The notes beneath the pieces are model-generated. The model was not told where the DNA came from, ran no database searches, and was given only the letters and a program-made list of their open reading frames with translations. 32,759 bases of DNA from an uncultured Sulfolobales archaeon (GTDB lineage Archaea > Thermoproteota > Thermoprotei_A > Sulfolobales > Acidilobaceae): NCBI GenBank assembly GCA_937921695.1, contig CAKZTZ010000007.1, positions 113,719 through 146,477 of the forward strand, in the 5' to 3' direction. Each line of letters opens with the position of its first letter. Positions within the stretch are counted from its first letter, which is position 1. Both the position numbers and the translations under genes were made by a program. Below, in pieces: positions 14,480-22,868 of this stretch.

Positions 14480-16735
14480 TTAAGCTAAAGGCTCCCCCTC
14501 CGGCTCTCCGAGTTCCATGGGTGCGGCAGCCTTCAACAAGACGCTCCTTAAAACTTTTAAAGCGCCCCTCCTGGAGAGTAACTGATTGTTATTGCCACAG
14601 TAGGGGGAGAAGACGCACCTAGGGCATCCGTCTTCGCAATCGCAAGAGGCCATGATCTCCTCGGAGACCCTAGCTATAGACTCTATCCTCTCTAGTACGA
14701 GCCTAGAAGCCCCGTTACCCCCGGGTGAAGAATCATATATGACAATGTGCCCTGAGGGGTAGCTAACACCTCCCACATCCGTGTCAGCGACCCCGGCTAC
14801 GGGTTTCGATGCTGTTATCAACACGTGCTCTAAAGCATGGTAAGAGCTTATGGCTAGGGTTAGGTCTGATATTCCAGGGTTGGGGTATCTGCCTGCTACC
14901 CCTTTAGTCCAGTAGCTCCATATGAGTGGATTCTGTAGAAGCACGTCGCTTAATGTGACTCCGCTGCCTTCTTCTTTAACTACATAGCCTTCAACTCTAA
15001 CAGTGACTTTAACCTCCCCGTAGACTAGTTTTACGGGGCCGAAGTTCCTCTCGCTTAGAGGCTTTATGGCCTCGACGTCGACAGTGTAGAGGGGTCTGGT
15101 GTAAAAGTTTATCTCCCCTGTAATCCTCCTAACTAAGGCTCTTCCAGATTCGAGGTCGAGCTCCACTGATATGTAAGGTTTACCAGCATGGTAATATACG
15201 GCTCCAGGGTGTAGGTCGTAGAGGGCTTCTGGGAGCTCCCTAGAGCCTATTTCCTCGCTCCCATCATATATTTTAATGAGGTAGCCTGTAGACCTCAAGC
15301 CACCCCTAGACTCCATGTAGGCCCTCAACTTTTTAAAGTCCCCGTAAACCTTTGAATCCACCATTCTGAGTAGGCCCTCGCTTTCCATGGCTTTAACCGC
15401 TTCTCTCAACCCTACGGGCAAGATTCTCAAATCTAAGAGGCCCCTCTCTAGTATCATGGCGGCTAAGTGTGTCTTAACTACTTCCATATTGTAGGGTTCT
15501 ATATAGCTTGGGGGTACACTCTGCTCGAAATACTCTCCAGGCCTGGAAGCGAAGTACGCTTCTATAGCATCGTCGCCTAGAATAGTGAACACTAGCCCAG
15601 CCCTACCCCTCCTCCCAGCCCTACCAGCTCTCTGAATGTAGCTAGAGTAGCTTTTAGGCAGCCCCGTCAACACTACAGCATCTAAATCCCCTATGTCGAC
15701 TCCGAGCTCCATTGTAGGCGTCGCTACTAGGGCCCTCAAACTCCCTTTCTTGAAAGCTTCTTCAACACTCTTCCTATATTCAGCTTTTAGCCCGGCCCTG
15801 TGGACTGCTACTTTCACATTATAATTCTTTAAAGCTATCCTGGTGACAAGCTCCGCCATCTGCTGCGAATCTGTGAAAGCCAATACTTTAAGCCCATTAC
15901 TCACGAGAGCTGCAATGAGTGCTGCCGACAAACTCCACCTGCTAGCATGCCCTGAGTCTATGAAAGAGTGAACTGCAATACCCCTCCTACGCCTAGGCCC
16001 CTCGATAACCTCAGGCTTTCTATTGAAAAGCTTCCACCCTAAATCTTCAGGGTTCCCAATAGTAGCACCTGAACCTATGAGAATAGAGTCCCCAGCATAC
16101 CTCAACATCCTCTGTATAACCCACCTAACATGGCTCCCGAAAACCCCATTATAAGAGTGGAGCTCATCGAAAACAATGAACTTAGCGTTTGAGAGGAGCC
16201 TCTTAAGCTTACCATGATATGCGAGCCCGTAATGCACCATGTCAGGGTTAGTTACGAGAATATCTGGAGGGTCAGAGTATATTCTAGCCCTCTCAGCCAC
16301 AGGAGTATCTCCATCTAAAACAGAAACCCTAACACCTAAGCCGGGCTGAGATAAGAGTCTCATGCGTGAGACTTGATCCCTAGCCAGAGCCTTAGTGGGG
16401 TAGACTAGCACAGCCCCAGGTTTTAGACCTCCATTCCTTAAAATATTATCAACTATAGGCGTGAGGAAAGCCTCAGTCTTCCCAGTCCCAGTACCGGAAA
16501 CTATTACAGTGTCACGACCCGACCCTATGGATTTCAAAGCTTCAAACTGAAATCTAAAAAACCTATATATCCCTGAAGATTTCAAAGCATCCACAAGTCT
16601 AGGATCTAAGCCCACATCATCAACATGCGGCCCGAGCTCCGGATCCCCAAACTCCTCCCTATAAGAATAAATAATCCTGCCGCCAAACCTGCCTACTGTG
16701 AGCTCTATAGATTTCAATATCGAATCTAAATCCAA
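14480..16735 (-). CDS. DEAD/DEAH-box helicase with DUF1998 zinc-binding domain, MrfA-like
   Basis: 751 residues of superfamily 2. Motif I G-T-G-T-G-K-T-E-A-F at 81-90; motif II D190-E-L-H; motif III S-G-A-T at 222-225; motif VI Q-R-A-G-R-A-G-R-R-G-R at 368-378. Near the C-terminus is a compact metal-binding cluster C698-x-C700-x3-C704-x2-C707-x5-C713, the DUF1998 signature found in MrfA (mitomycin repair factor A) and Hrq1-type helicases. Family knowledge suggests 3'-5' DNA unwinding in repair of cross-links or bulky adducts; in bacteria MrfA works with the exonuclease MrfB, and no nuclease gene is beside this one. Start TTG 16735. The fifth cysteine is one more than the four ligands needed. 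Confidence 0.9.
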   Translation of the reverse strand: MDLDSILKSIELTVGRFGGRIIYSYREEFGDPELGPHVDDVGLDPRLVDALKSSGIYRFFRFQFEALKSIGSGRDTVIVSGTGTGKTEAFLTPIVDNILRNGGLKPGAVLVYPTKALARDQVSRMRLLSQPGLGVRVSVLDGDTPVAERARIYSDPPDILVTNPDMVHYGLAYHGKLKRLLSNAKFIVFDELHSYNGVFGSHVRWVIQRMLRYAGDSILIGSGATIGNPEDLGWKLFNRKPEVIEGPRRRRGIAVHSFIDSGHASRWSLSAALIAALVSNGLKVLAFTDSQQMAELVTRIALKNYNVKVAVHRAGLKAEYRKSVEEAFKKGSLRALVATPTMELGVDIGDLDAVVLTGLPKSYSSYIQRAGRAGRRGRAGLVFTILGDDAIEAYFASRPGEYFEQSVPPSYIEPYNMEVVKTHLAAMILERGLLDLRILPVGLREAVKAMESEGLLRMVDSKVYGDFKKLRAYMESRGGLRSTGYLIKIYDGSEEIGSRELPEALYDLHPGAVYYHAGKPYISVELDLESGRALVRRITGEINFYTRPLYTVDVEAIKPLSERNFGPVKLVYGEVKVTVRVEGYVVKEEGSGVTLSDVLLQNPLIWSYWTKGVAGRYPNPGISDLTLAISSYHALEHVLITASKPVAGVADTDVGGVSYPSGHIVIYDSSPGGNGASRLVLERIESIARVSEEIMASCDCEDGCPRCVFSPYCGNNNQLLSRRGALKVLRSVLLKAAAPMELGEPEGEPLA

Positions 16736-16778
16736 GATCTAAAGCCCCAGAAAAAATGTGAAGGTGAAACCTAAAGAT

Positions 16779-18272
16779 TTACTTAGTTTTGAATATTTGA
16801 GAAACGACCAGAGCCACTATAAAGTTGACTATGAGGGCGTAGAGACTCGCTTGCCCGGCGGGATACGCGTATGCTGATGTCCCAATATATTTAGCTGTGG
16901 GGGCTGAGAATATTAATACTATGAGCGAACCCACAATAAGACCTATTATAGCTCCATACTTGTTTATCCACTGTCTCCTAGTGGGGAAAACAGCTTGGAG
17001 GAGGGCTGGAAGCACTTGGAGGCCTCCTCCAGCCGCTACCGCTACAATGTCAAATATGAGGCCTGGCCTCTGAACAGCTAACACCCACCCTATGAGGCCA
17101 AACAGGATTATTAAAAGCCTTGATATAAGCACTAGGGACGTTTCGCTAGCTCTTGGATTCACTTTCTGATAAATATCCCTCGTCAGCACTAGAGATATAC
17201 TACCTAGGAAGCTGTCTAGGGTGCTCATGGCGGCCGCAGCGGCCCCGGCTAGGAGGAACCCAGCTATTATCGGGTGTGTAAGCGTGTATATCATGTAAGC
17301 CATGACAGCGTCTGCCGAGCCATATAATCCTGTTAGCTTCTTTATAAACCCTGGCTCTAAGAGTCCTGGAACCCCCTTAACATTTAATACTGCAGCAGTT
17401 AAGCCAATAAGCATTGCTGGTATGTAGAAACTGCTAAGATAAAGTGCCGTTAAAGCTGAGTTCCACTTTATTGTATAAGTGTCTCTGGCTGCATAGAACT
17501 TTATCCAGAGGTGGGGCAGTATCATGACCCCAATTCCAAAGACTATAATGTTGCCTGCGAGGAGTTCGGGCGCCCAGTTTAAGGTTAATAGTTTCGGGTT
17601 AACCTCCCTCACTGCTGAGAACATGTCAGCTATATTAGGGAAGAACTTATAGACTATTAGAAGCCCGGCTAGCCATACTCCGAGATACATCCAGATCCCC
17701 TGAAGCACATCAGTCCAATAGGCTGCCCTAAGACCCCCTATAGCCACGTACAGGGCTGCAACCAGTATTAATATTAAGGCTCCCGCCTCATAGGATATTC
17801 TACCCCCACTTCCAATACTCACTATTATACCTAACCCTATAGCCTGGACTGTAATATAACCTATGATGAACACTGCCCAGGCCAGGGCTGTTATTACCCT
17901 TAGAAGCTCACTATTAAACCTATCAGCTAAGAGATCGGAGGGGGAAATATAGCCCCTACTTTTACCGAGGAGATATATCCTCTTACCAAGAACATAAGCT
18001 GTAATACCTGCAAGCGTTGTCCAGGCGAAAGAACCAATCCAGAACGTGACCCCAGTAGTTGAGAAGACAGCAACACTAGTCAGGAAGGCGAAAGCACTAT
18101 GATATGTAGAAGCCGTGGCCAGGAAGAGAACTATAAGCCCAGCCCCTCTACTCAAGACGTAAAAGTCTTCAAGAGTCCTCCTAAGAATCCTGGTAGCAAC
18201 ATAGCTGATTACCATGACTGCAACGATGTACAAGAATATTATTGAAATAACCACCTGCCATGCTTCGACCAT
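16779..18272 (-). CDS. sodium:solute symporter (SSS) family transporter
   Basis: 497 residues with about 13 hydrophobic helices spread over the whole length, the topology of the solute:sodium symporter family (PutP, PanF, ActP types). It starts with a helix, then V-A-T-R-I-L-R-R-T-L-E-D-F-Y-V-L-S-R-G, the usual S-x-G loop of this family, and has G-G-L-R-A-A-Y-W-T-D-V-L-Q in the central helices, also characteristic. It would import a solute with sodium or protons. ATG 18272 is preceded by GGGGGTGAG six bases away, and that site overlaps the stop of the upstream small gene, so the pair is coupled. Divergence from hyuAB suggests, as inference, that the substrate is the cyclic amide those enzymes use. 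Confidence 0.87.
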   Translation of the reverse strand: MVEAWQVVISIIFLYIVAVMVISYVATRILRRTLEDFYVLSRGAGLIVLFLATASTYHSAFAFLTSVAVFSTTGVTFWIGSFAWTTLAGITAYVLGKRIYLLGKSRGYISPSDLLADRFNSELLRVITALAWAVFIIGYITVQAIGLGIIVSIGSGGRISYEAGALILILVAALYVAIGGLRAAYWTDVLQGIWMYLGVWLAGLLIVYKFFPNIADMFSAVREVNPKLLTLNWAPELLAGNIIVFGIGVMILPHLWIKFYAARDTYTIKWNSALTALYLSSFYIPAMLIGLTAAVLNVKGVPGLLEPGFIKKLTGLYGSADAVMAYMIYTLTHPIIAGFLLAGAAAAAMSTLDSFLGSISLVLTRDIYQKVNPRASETSLVLISRLLIILFGLIGWVLAVQRPGLIFDIVAVAAGGGLQVLPALLQAVFPTRRQWINKYGAIIGLIVGSLIVLIFSAPTAKYIGTSAYAYPAGQASLYALIVNFIVALVVSQIFKTK

Positions 18273-18278
18273 CAGAGC

Positions 18279-18497
18279 TCACCCCCAAACCTTATAAGCA
18301 GCAACCACTACGACGACAACAACGGCAGTCCACAATAATAATGCGTAAAGTAGGGGCATGCTCATATTGAGAACAGTAGGGTCCGGCCTGTTAAATCCAT
18401 AGATAGCGAATAGAAGAAGGTATAGTATTACGGTTAAGGCTGCTAAAACTAGGGCTAAAGGATTTTCTAGACCGATCTTCAACTCTTCTTCTGCCAC
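18279..18497 (-). CDS. small membrane partner of the SSS transporter
   Basis: A 72-residue protein with two hydrophobic helices (about residues 14-34 and 46-68) separated by a polar loop with F-N-R-P-D-P. Small two-helix proteins (DUF485, DUF3311, DUF4212 types) often precede SSS symporters and are thought to be accessory subunits; I cannot say which type this is. The longest frame starts at GTG 18506, but a ribosome site GAGGTG (minus strand, 18504-18509) covers that codon and sits six bases before GTG 18497, so 18497 is the better start. Six bases separate the stop from the symporter ATG. Confidence 0.7.
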   Translation of the reverse strand: MAEEELKIGLENPLALVLAALTVILYLLLFAIYGFNRPDPTVLNMSMPLLYALLLWTAVVVVVVVAAYKVWG

Positions 18498-18506
18498 TAT
18501 TATCAC

Positions 18507-18618
18507 CTCACAGCCCCTAGAGGGTTACGCGGACTTATATTTTTTCCCCTTTAAGGCACTGATTAAAAATATAAGCTTTGTCCATAAACTGGTATTAATT
18601 AAAATTAGGTGCGCAGGC
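18507..18618. promoter_or_regulatory. divergent promoter region of the symporter and hyuAB operons
   Basis: An AT-rich 112-base gap with TATA-like runs for both directions: TTAATTAAAAT (about 18595-18605) or TTAAAAATATAAG (18563-18575) for hyuA, and AAAATATAAG-type runs on the minus side near 18536-18550 for the symporter pair. Shared control of the two operons is likely but no operator is obvious. Confidence 0.4.
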
Positions 18619-20586
18619 TTGAACGTGGCTGTTGACGTTGGTGGTACGTTCACGGACTTCGTGTTTGTTAGGGGGGACGGTTCTATAGGTTATTTTAAGA
18701 TCTTATCTACTCCTAGGAGTCCTGAAGTTGCTGTTCTTGAAGGTTTGAAGTCTATAGGGGGTGTTGGTGAGGTTGTTCACGCTACTACTATAGCTACTAA
18801 TGCTTTGAGGGGCCAGGTTGGGCTCGAGCTCCCTAAGGTAGCTCTTGTTACTACTAGGGGTTTCAGGGATGTTATTGAGATTGGCCGCCAGAATAGGCCT
18901 AGGCTTTACGATCTATTCTTTGAAAAGCCTAGGCCCCTGGTTCCTAGGAGGTTTAGGTTTGAGGTTGATGAGAGGGTTGATGCTAGGGGCTCTCTGCTTA
19001 AGCCTGTAGATTTGAAGGTTGTTGAGGCTTTAGGCTCTAAGCTCGGGGAGTATGGTGTTGAGTCTGCCGCTGTGGTTTTCCTCCACTCTTATATTAACCC
19101 TGCGAATGAGCGTGTTGTCGAGGAGGTTCTCTCCAAGTTTATCCCATATGTTTCCCCCTCCTATAGGGTTTCCCCGGAGCCTAGGGAGTTTGAGAGGGCT
19201 TCCACTACTGTTGTTAACGCTACTTTAATGCCTATAGTTTCAAAGTATCTGGCTAGGCTCCTAGATGGGTTGCGCGGTTTAGGGGCTAAAGGGCTCTATG
19301 TAATGTCAAGCTCCGGGGGTCTCGTGGATGTGGAGGAGGCTACTTTGAGGCCTGTCCAGCTTGTTGAGAGCGGCCCCGCGGCAGGTGTTGTGGCTGCGGC
19401 GGAGTTCTCTAGGCTTCTAGGAGTATCTAAGGCTATAAGCTTCGACATGGGCGGTACGACCGCTAAGGCCGGGACTATAGTTGGCTATGAGTTCGAGCTC
19501 ACTAGCGAGTATGAGGTTGGGGGCGAAGCTCACCATGGGAGGGTGGTGAAGGGCTCAGGCTACCCTGTTAGGTTCACTTTCGTAGACCTGGCTGAGGTCT
19601 CAGCTGGGGGAGGCACTATTATCTGGAGGGATGAAGCTGGAGCTCTAAGGGTTGGCCCCTTGAGCGCCGGGGCTGATCCCGGACCTGCATGCTATGGCAG
19701 GGGAGGCGTGGAGCCCACGTTAACAGACGCTAACCTAGTATTGGATAGGATAGGAGAATATATGCTAGGGGGCTCTATGAAGCTCCAGAGGGAGCTCTCC
19801 GTGAAAGCCCTCTCCAAATTAGGGGATCCTGAGGCTGTAGCTTCTGAAGCCCTCCAACTAGCTAATCTTGAAATGGCTAGGGCTGTGAGGCTGGTCACCG
19901 TCGAGAGGGGTCTCGACCCTTCAGAGTTTACTTTGATAGCGTTTGGGGGTGCTGGACCTCAACATGCTGTTTTCATAGCTGAAGAGCTTGGAATAGGGAG
20001 GGTGGTGATCCCTCCATACCCCGGGGTTTTCAGCGCCCTAGGCCTCCTCATGGCTGACTGGAGGTTTGAAGCTAGGGTAGCTTATCCTGAAGACCTAGAA
20101 GACTCGTATACTAGGCTTGAAGAGGGGTTTTCGAAGAGGCTTGGAAGGATCGATTATTTCGTGAGGTATGCTGACGTGAGATATGAGGGGCAAGGGTGGG
20201 AGCTCACAGTCCCCATAGCTAGGCCGGCTAGGTTTGAAGATGTTGAAAGGGTTTTTGAGGAGAAACACTTATCCACTTTCGGGTTTAAGCTCGACGCTCC
20301 CGTGGAGGTTGTCCTCATAAGAGTTATAGCTGTAATTAGGAGGCTGAAGCCTAAGCTTAAAGCCCCGCCCTTGAGAGGGGAGCCTAAAGTGAGGAGTTAT
20401 AGGGATGTAAACTTTGGAGGTTCACGGGTTAAAGCCCCAGCATACTTGAGGGATGAGATGCCTGCAGGCTTCACTGTTGAAGGCCCGGCGGTGGTTGAAG
20501 AGTATGACTCGACAACTTTAATCCCTGAGGGTTGGAAGGCTCATGTTGGAGGTTTAGGGGAGCTGAGCGTGGAGAGGGTGGCTTAG
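18619..20586 (+). CDS. hyuA: hydantoinase/5-oxoprolinase subunit A
   Basis: 655 residues of the HyuA/OplahA family with an actin-like ATPase fold. N-terminal [12 protein letters not shown] phosphate-binding loop, then A-T-T-I-A-T-N-A-L, and a central [11 protein letters not shown] second phosphate loop, and F-G-G-A-G-P-Q-H near 445. With subunit B it would open a cyclic amide (hydantoin, 5-oxoproline or a similar ring) in an ATP-dependent step. Start TTG 18619, with AGGTG seven bases upstream. The hyuB ATG begins two bases after this stop. The same families also include acetone carboxylase subunits, but no third (gamma) gene follows, so the cyclic-amide reading is preferred. The exact substrate is not predictable. 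Confidence 0.9.
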   Translation: MNVAVDVGGTFTDFVFVRGDGSIGYFKILSTPRSPEVAVLEGLKSIGGVGEVVHATTIATNALRGQVGLELPKVALVTTRGFRDVIEIGRQNRPRLYDLFFEKPRPLVPRRFRFEVDERVDARGSLLKPVDLKVVEALGSKLGEYGVESAAVVFLHSYINPANERVVEEVLSKFIPYVSPSYRVSPEPREFERASTTVVNATLMPIVSKYLARLLDGLRGLGAKGLYVMSSSGGLVDVEEATLRPVQLVESGPAAGVVAAAEFSRLLGVSKAISFDMGGTTAKAGTIVGYEFELTSEYEVGGEAHHGRVVKGSGYPVRFTFVDLAEVSAGGGTIIWRDEAGALRVGPLSAGADPGPACYGRGGVEPTLTDANLVLDRIGEYMLGGSMKLQRELSVKALSKLGDPEAVASEALQLANLEMARAVRLVTVERGLDPSEFTLIAFGGAGPQHAVFIAEELGIGRVVIPPYPGVFSALGLLMADWRFEARVAYPEDLEDSYTRLEEGFSKRLGRIDYFVRYADVRYEGQGWELTVPIARPARFEDVERVFEEKHLSTFGFKLDAPVEVVLIRVIAVIRRLKPKLKAPPLRGEPKVRSYRDVNFGGSRVKAPAYLRDEMPAGFTVEGPAVVEEYDSTTLIPEGWKAHVGGLGELSVERVA

Positions 20587-20587
20587 C

Positions 20588-22144
20588 ATGGTCTCGTGGG
20601 AGCTCATATATAGGGCTACGGCTTTCATAGCTGAAGAGATGGGGGTGGCCCTAAAGAGGTCTGCGCTTTCCCCTAATATTAGGGAGAGGATGGATCATAG
20701 CTGTGCTATTCTAGACTCTTCCGGGAGGATAGTTGCCCAGGCAGAGCACATACCAGTCCATTTAGGCTCTTTTAGAGTGGGTGTAGCTAACACTCTTAGG
20801 TGGGTTGAGGATAACGGTGTTAGCCTCAAGGACGGGGATATGATAGTTGTCAACGACCCATATATTGCTGGCACACACCTTAACGATGTAATGCTTCTAG
20901 CTCCCGTATTTCATGAGGGGAGGCTTGTAGCCTATGTTGTCAACAAGGCCCACCAGGTTGATGTGGGAGGCCCCGTTCCCGGGAGTATTAACCCTAAAGC
21001 TAGAACTATATATGAGGAGGGGCTCATAATACCTCCAGTTAAGCTCGTTAAAGAGTGGAACGTGGACTTAGAGATTTTAAGGCTCATAGTTTCAAACACT
21101 AAGACCCCCCAAGTATCATCTGGGGATTTGAAGGCTCAAATGGCAGCCAACATCACTGGGATCAGGAAGGTAAGGGAGCTCATAGATAAGTTTGGCGCTG
21201 GAGAAGTGTTAGATTCTTGGTCTAAAGCCATAGACTATGGTAGAACGCTAGCTTTGAAGCGTATGGGAGAGTGGGAGAAGGGGGTTTACGAGGCTATAGA
21301 CTACTTAGAACTCGAAGATAACCTGATACCCATAAAGGTTAAACTAGAAGTTAGCGTCGGGGGGGTCAATGTAGACTTCACAGGGACATCTCCCCAGCTT
21401 GAAGCCCCTCTAAACGCTGTCCCCGGAGTAACATTCTCCGCAGTATCCTACGCTGTCAGGTCAACTCTCGGAGGGGACATTCCTACAAATGAAGGCTTCT
21501 ACAGTACCATAAACGTTCACGCCCCTGAAGGCACAATAGTCAACCCTAAGAAGCCGGCGCCCGTAGCAGGCGGAAACCTTGAGACAAGCCAGAGGATAGC
21601 AGATGTAGTTTTCAAAGCTCTAGCCCAAGTAGCCCCCCACAGTGTGCCGGCAGCAGGCTCCGGAACTATGATGAACGTGATGATAGGCGGCGTAGACGAG
21701 GAGAAAGGCTACTGGGCATACTATGAGACTATAGGGGGAGGCACTGGGGGCAGGCCTGGGAGAGACGGTGTTAGCGGCGTGCACGTAAACATGACAAATA
21801 CTCTCAACACCCCCATAGAAATAGCGGAGAGAAGCTACCCCATACTATACACGGCATACATGATAAGAGAAGGAAGTGGGGGTAGGGGCGCGTTTAAAGG
21901 AGGAGACGGGATCATAAGAGCGTTCAAAACACTGAAACCAGCTAGGCTATCAATACTAGCAGACAGGTTTAAAACAAAGCCATACGGGCTCCAAGGCGGA
22001 GAGCCTGGGGCTCCAGGCAGAGTAACAGTAATAAAGACGCCGGGCACAAAGCAGGAAATGCCGAGCAAGTTCACAGTAGACCTAGAGCCGGGAGACGAAG
22101 TGATAATAGAGACGCCTGGAGGAGGAGGCTGGGGCTCTCCCTAG
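20588..22144 (+). CDS. hyuB: hydantoinase/5-oxoprolinase subunit B
   Basis: 518 residues of the HyuB family. Recognisable blocks: [10 protein letters not shown], then [15 protein letters not shown] (about 95-109), [19 protein letters not shown] (about 383-394) and E-I-A-E-R-S-Y-P. It forms the hydrolase complex with HyuA and contributes the metal-dependent site. Starts ATG 20588, two bases after the hyuA stop. It ends in a Gly-rich G-G-G-G-W-G motif common in the family. No terminator-like T-run follows directly; the next segment is the GC-rich element at 22190-22335. Confidence 0.92.
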   Translation: MVSWELIYRATAFIAEEMGVALKRSALSPNIRERMDHSCAILDSSGRIVAQAEHIPVHLGSFRVGVANTLRWVEDNGVSLKDGDMIVVNDPYIAGTHLNDVMLLAPVFHEGRLVAYVVNKAHQVDVGGPVPGSINPKARTIYEEGLIIPPVKLVKEWNVDLEILRLIVSNTKTPQVSSGDLKAQMAANITGIRKVRELIDKFGAGEVLDSWSKAIDYGRTLALKRMGEWEKGVYEAIDYLELEDNLIPIKVKLEVSVGGVNVDFTGTSPQLEAPLNAVPGVTFSAVSYAVRSTLGGDIPTNEGFYSTINVHAPEGTIVNPKKPAPVAGGNLETSQRIADVVFKALAQVAPHSVPAAGSGTMMNVMIGGVDEEKGYWAYYETIGGGTGGRPGRDGVSGVHVNMTNTLNTPIEIAERSYPILYTAYMIREGSGGRGAFKGGDGIIRAFKTLKPARLSILADRFKTKPYGLQGGEPGAPGRVTVIKTPGTKQEMPSKFTVDLEPGDEVIIETPGGGGWGSP

Positions 22145-22160
22145 TAATGTTCCCGAGAAA

Positions 22161-22172
22161 GATTTATAATAC
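22161..22172 (+). promoter_or_regulatory. TATA box before the structured segment
   Basis: GATTTATAATAC. Transcription would begin about 26 bases downstream, near 22190, exactly where a GC-rich, hairpin-forming stretch starts. No open reading frame follows. Confidence 0.45.
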
Positions 22173-22189
22173 CTACCCTTAAACCCCTC

Positions 22190-22335
22190 GTGAGGCATGA
22201 GAGCGCTTCTCAAAGCCCCCCAGAGTATGACTTAGATGGGAGCCCCGGCCTTTGGGCTTCACACGCATCTATGACATTATGTTATACATCATTGTGGGCG
22301 GGGTGGAAGTCCCTAACCAGGGATGAACGGCTATT
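22190..22335 (+). ncRNA. candidate structured non-coding RNA or IS200/IS605-type end relic
   Basis: About 145 bases of markedly higher GC than the AT-rich DNA on both sides, lacking a coding frame. Visible pairings: TGAGA-GCGCT-TCTCA (22198-22212); an outer stem TAGATG (22233-22238) with CATCTA (22266-22271) enclosing AGCCC (22241-22245) with GGGCT (22254-22258); and TCCCT-AACC-AGGGA (22310-22323). The GGAAG-hairpin-GATGAAC pattern at the 3' part resembles the hairpin at the right end of some IS200/IS605 elements and their tnpB-associated RNAs, but no transposase remains. An independent small RNA is equally possible. In the rest of 22145-22530, from 22336 to the cren7 promoter, I see only AT-rich DNA. 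Confidence 0.4.
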
Positions 22336-22468
22336 AAAACTATTCTTTAAATTAGGTTTGCTCCACTAGTTTTAGTTTATTTCAATTTAGTTTAAACTCT
22401 GAATGATATGTATGTTAATACCTCTCTTTGAGGCTAATAAGATGTTAACCCTTTGATTCAGGCACATC

Positions 22469-22522
22469 AAATATATTAACTTTGCCATATATATAATACA
22501 ATAATGGTCAATGAATGAGGTG
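22469..22522 (+). promoter_or_regulatory. promoter and ribosome site of cren7
   Basis: Two TATA-like stretches precede the gene: AAATATATTAAC (22469-22480) and ATATATATAAT (22487-22497). A strong ribosome site GAGGTG (22517-22522) lies eight bases before ATG 22531, so the transcript has a leader and probably uses the first TATA box. Confidence 0.55.
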
Positions 22523-22530
22523 AAACAAAG

Positions 22531-22722
22531 ATGCCCCCATGCACTAAGCCGGTAAAAGTCAAGACCCCGGCAGGGACAGAGGAAAATATAGTGCCTAAGA
22601 AAGTCTGGATGCTACAGCCGAAAGGAGGCAAAGGAGTAAAGATAGGATTATTCCAGGACCCTTCAACAGGCAAATACTTCAGGGCTAAAGTACCTCCAGA
22701 ATATCCAGAGTGTGCTCCTTAA
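22531..22722 (+). CDS. cren7: chromatin protein Cren7
   Basis: 63 residues with the full Cren7 pattern: [10 protein letters not shown] (6-15), [13 protein letters not shown] (20-32), G-V-K-I-G-L-F (35-41) and [17 protein letters not shown] (43-59). Cren7 is a small SH3-like protein of Crenarchaeota that binds the minor groove and bends and compacts DNA. The DNA-intercalating and strand residues (W26, L28, V36, I38 by the family pattern) are conserved in type. Unusual: a cysteine near each end (C4 and C61) and a three-residue C-terminal extension, C-A-P, beyond the normal Y-P-x end. It is its own transcript with a leader, a strong ribosome site and a T7 terminator. Confidence 0.95.
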   Translation: MPPCTKPVKVKTPAGTEENIVPKKVWMLQPKGGKGVKIGLFQDPSTGKYFRAKVPPEYPECAP

Positions 22723-22741
22723 ACAGCCACATAATCTATAT

Positions 22742-22752
22742 TCTTTTTTTAA
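22742..22752 (+). terminator. oligo-T terminator of cren7
   Basis: A run of seven T (22744-22750) about 20 bases after the cren7 stop, the usual archaeal termination signal. Confidence 0.55.
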
Positions 22753-22842
22753 TCACCCTCATATCATTTATGTTTAGCTATTGAAGTGTTTTAGTAGGAG
22801 AGCATACTAGTGGGTGTAATGATTTAAAAGGTTCTAAAATTA

Positions 22843-22856
22843 TTATATTTAAGTGG
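22843..22856 (+). promoter_or_regulatory. TATA box of the radical SAM gene
   Basis: TTATTATATTTAAG, ending about 13 bases before ATG 22869 and centred close to 20-26 bases from it. No ribosome site is present, so a leaderless transcript is likely. Confidence 0.5.
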
Positions 22857-22868
22857 GATAGCTATCGC

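Noticed and set aside
18619-22144. Acetone carboxylase subunits instead of hydantoinase
   Set aside because: The families are related, but no gamma-subunit gene follows hyuB, so the cyclic-amide hydrolase reading is simpler.
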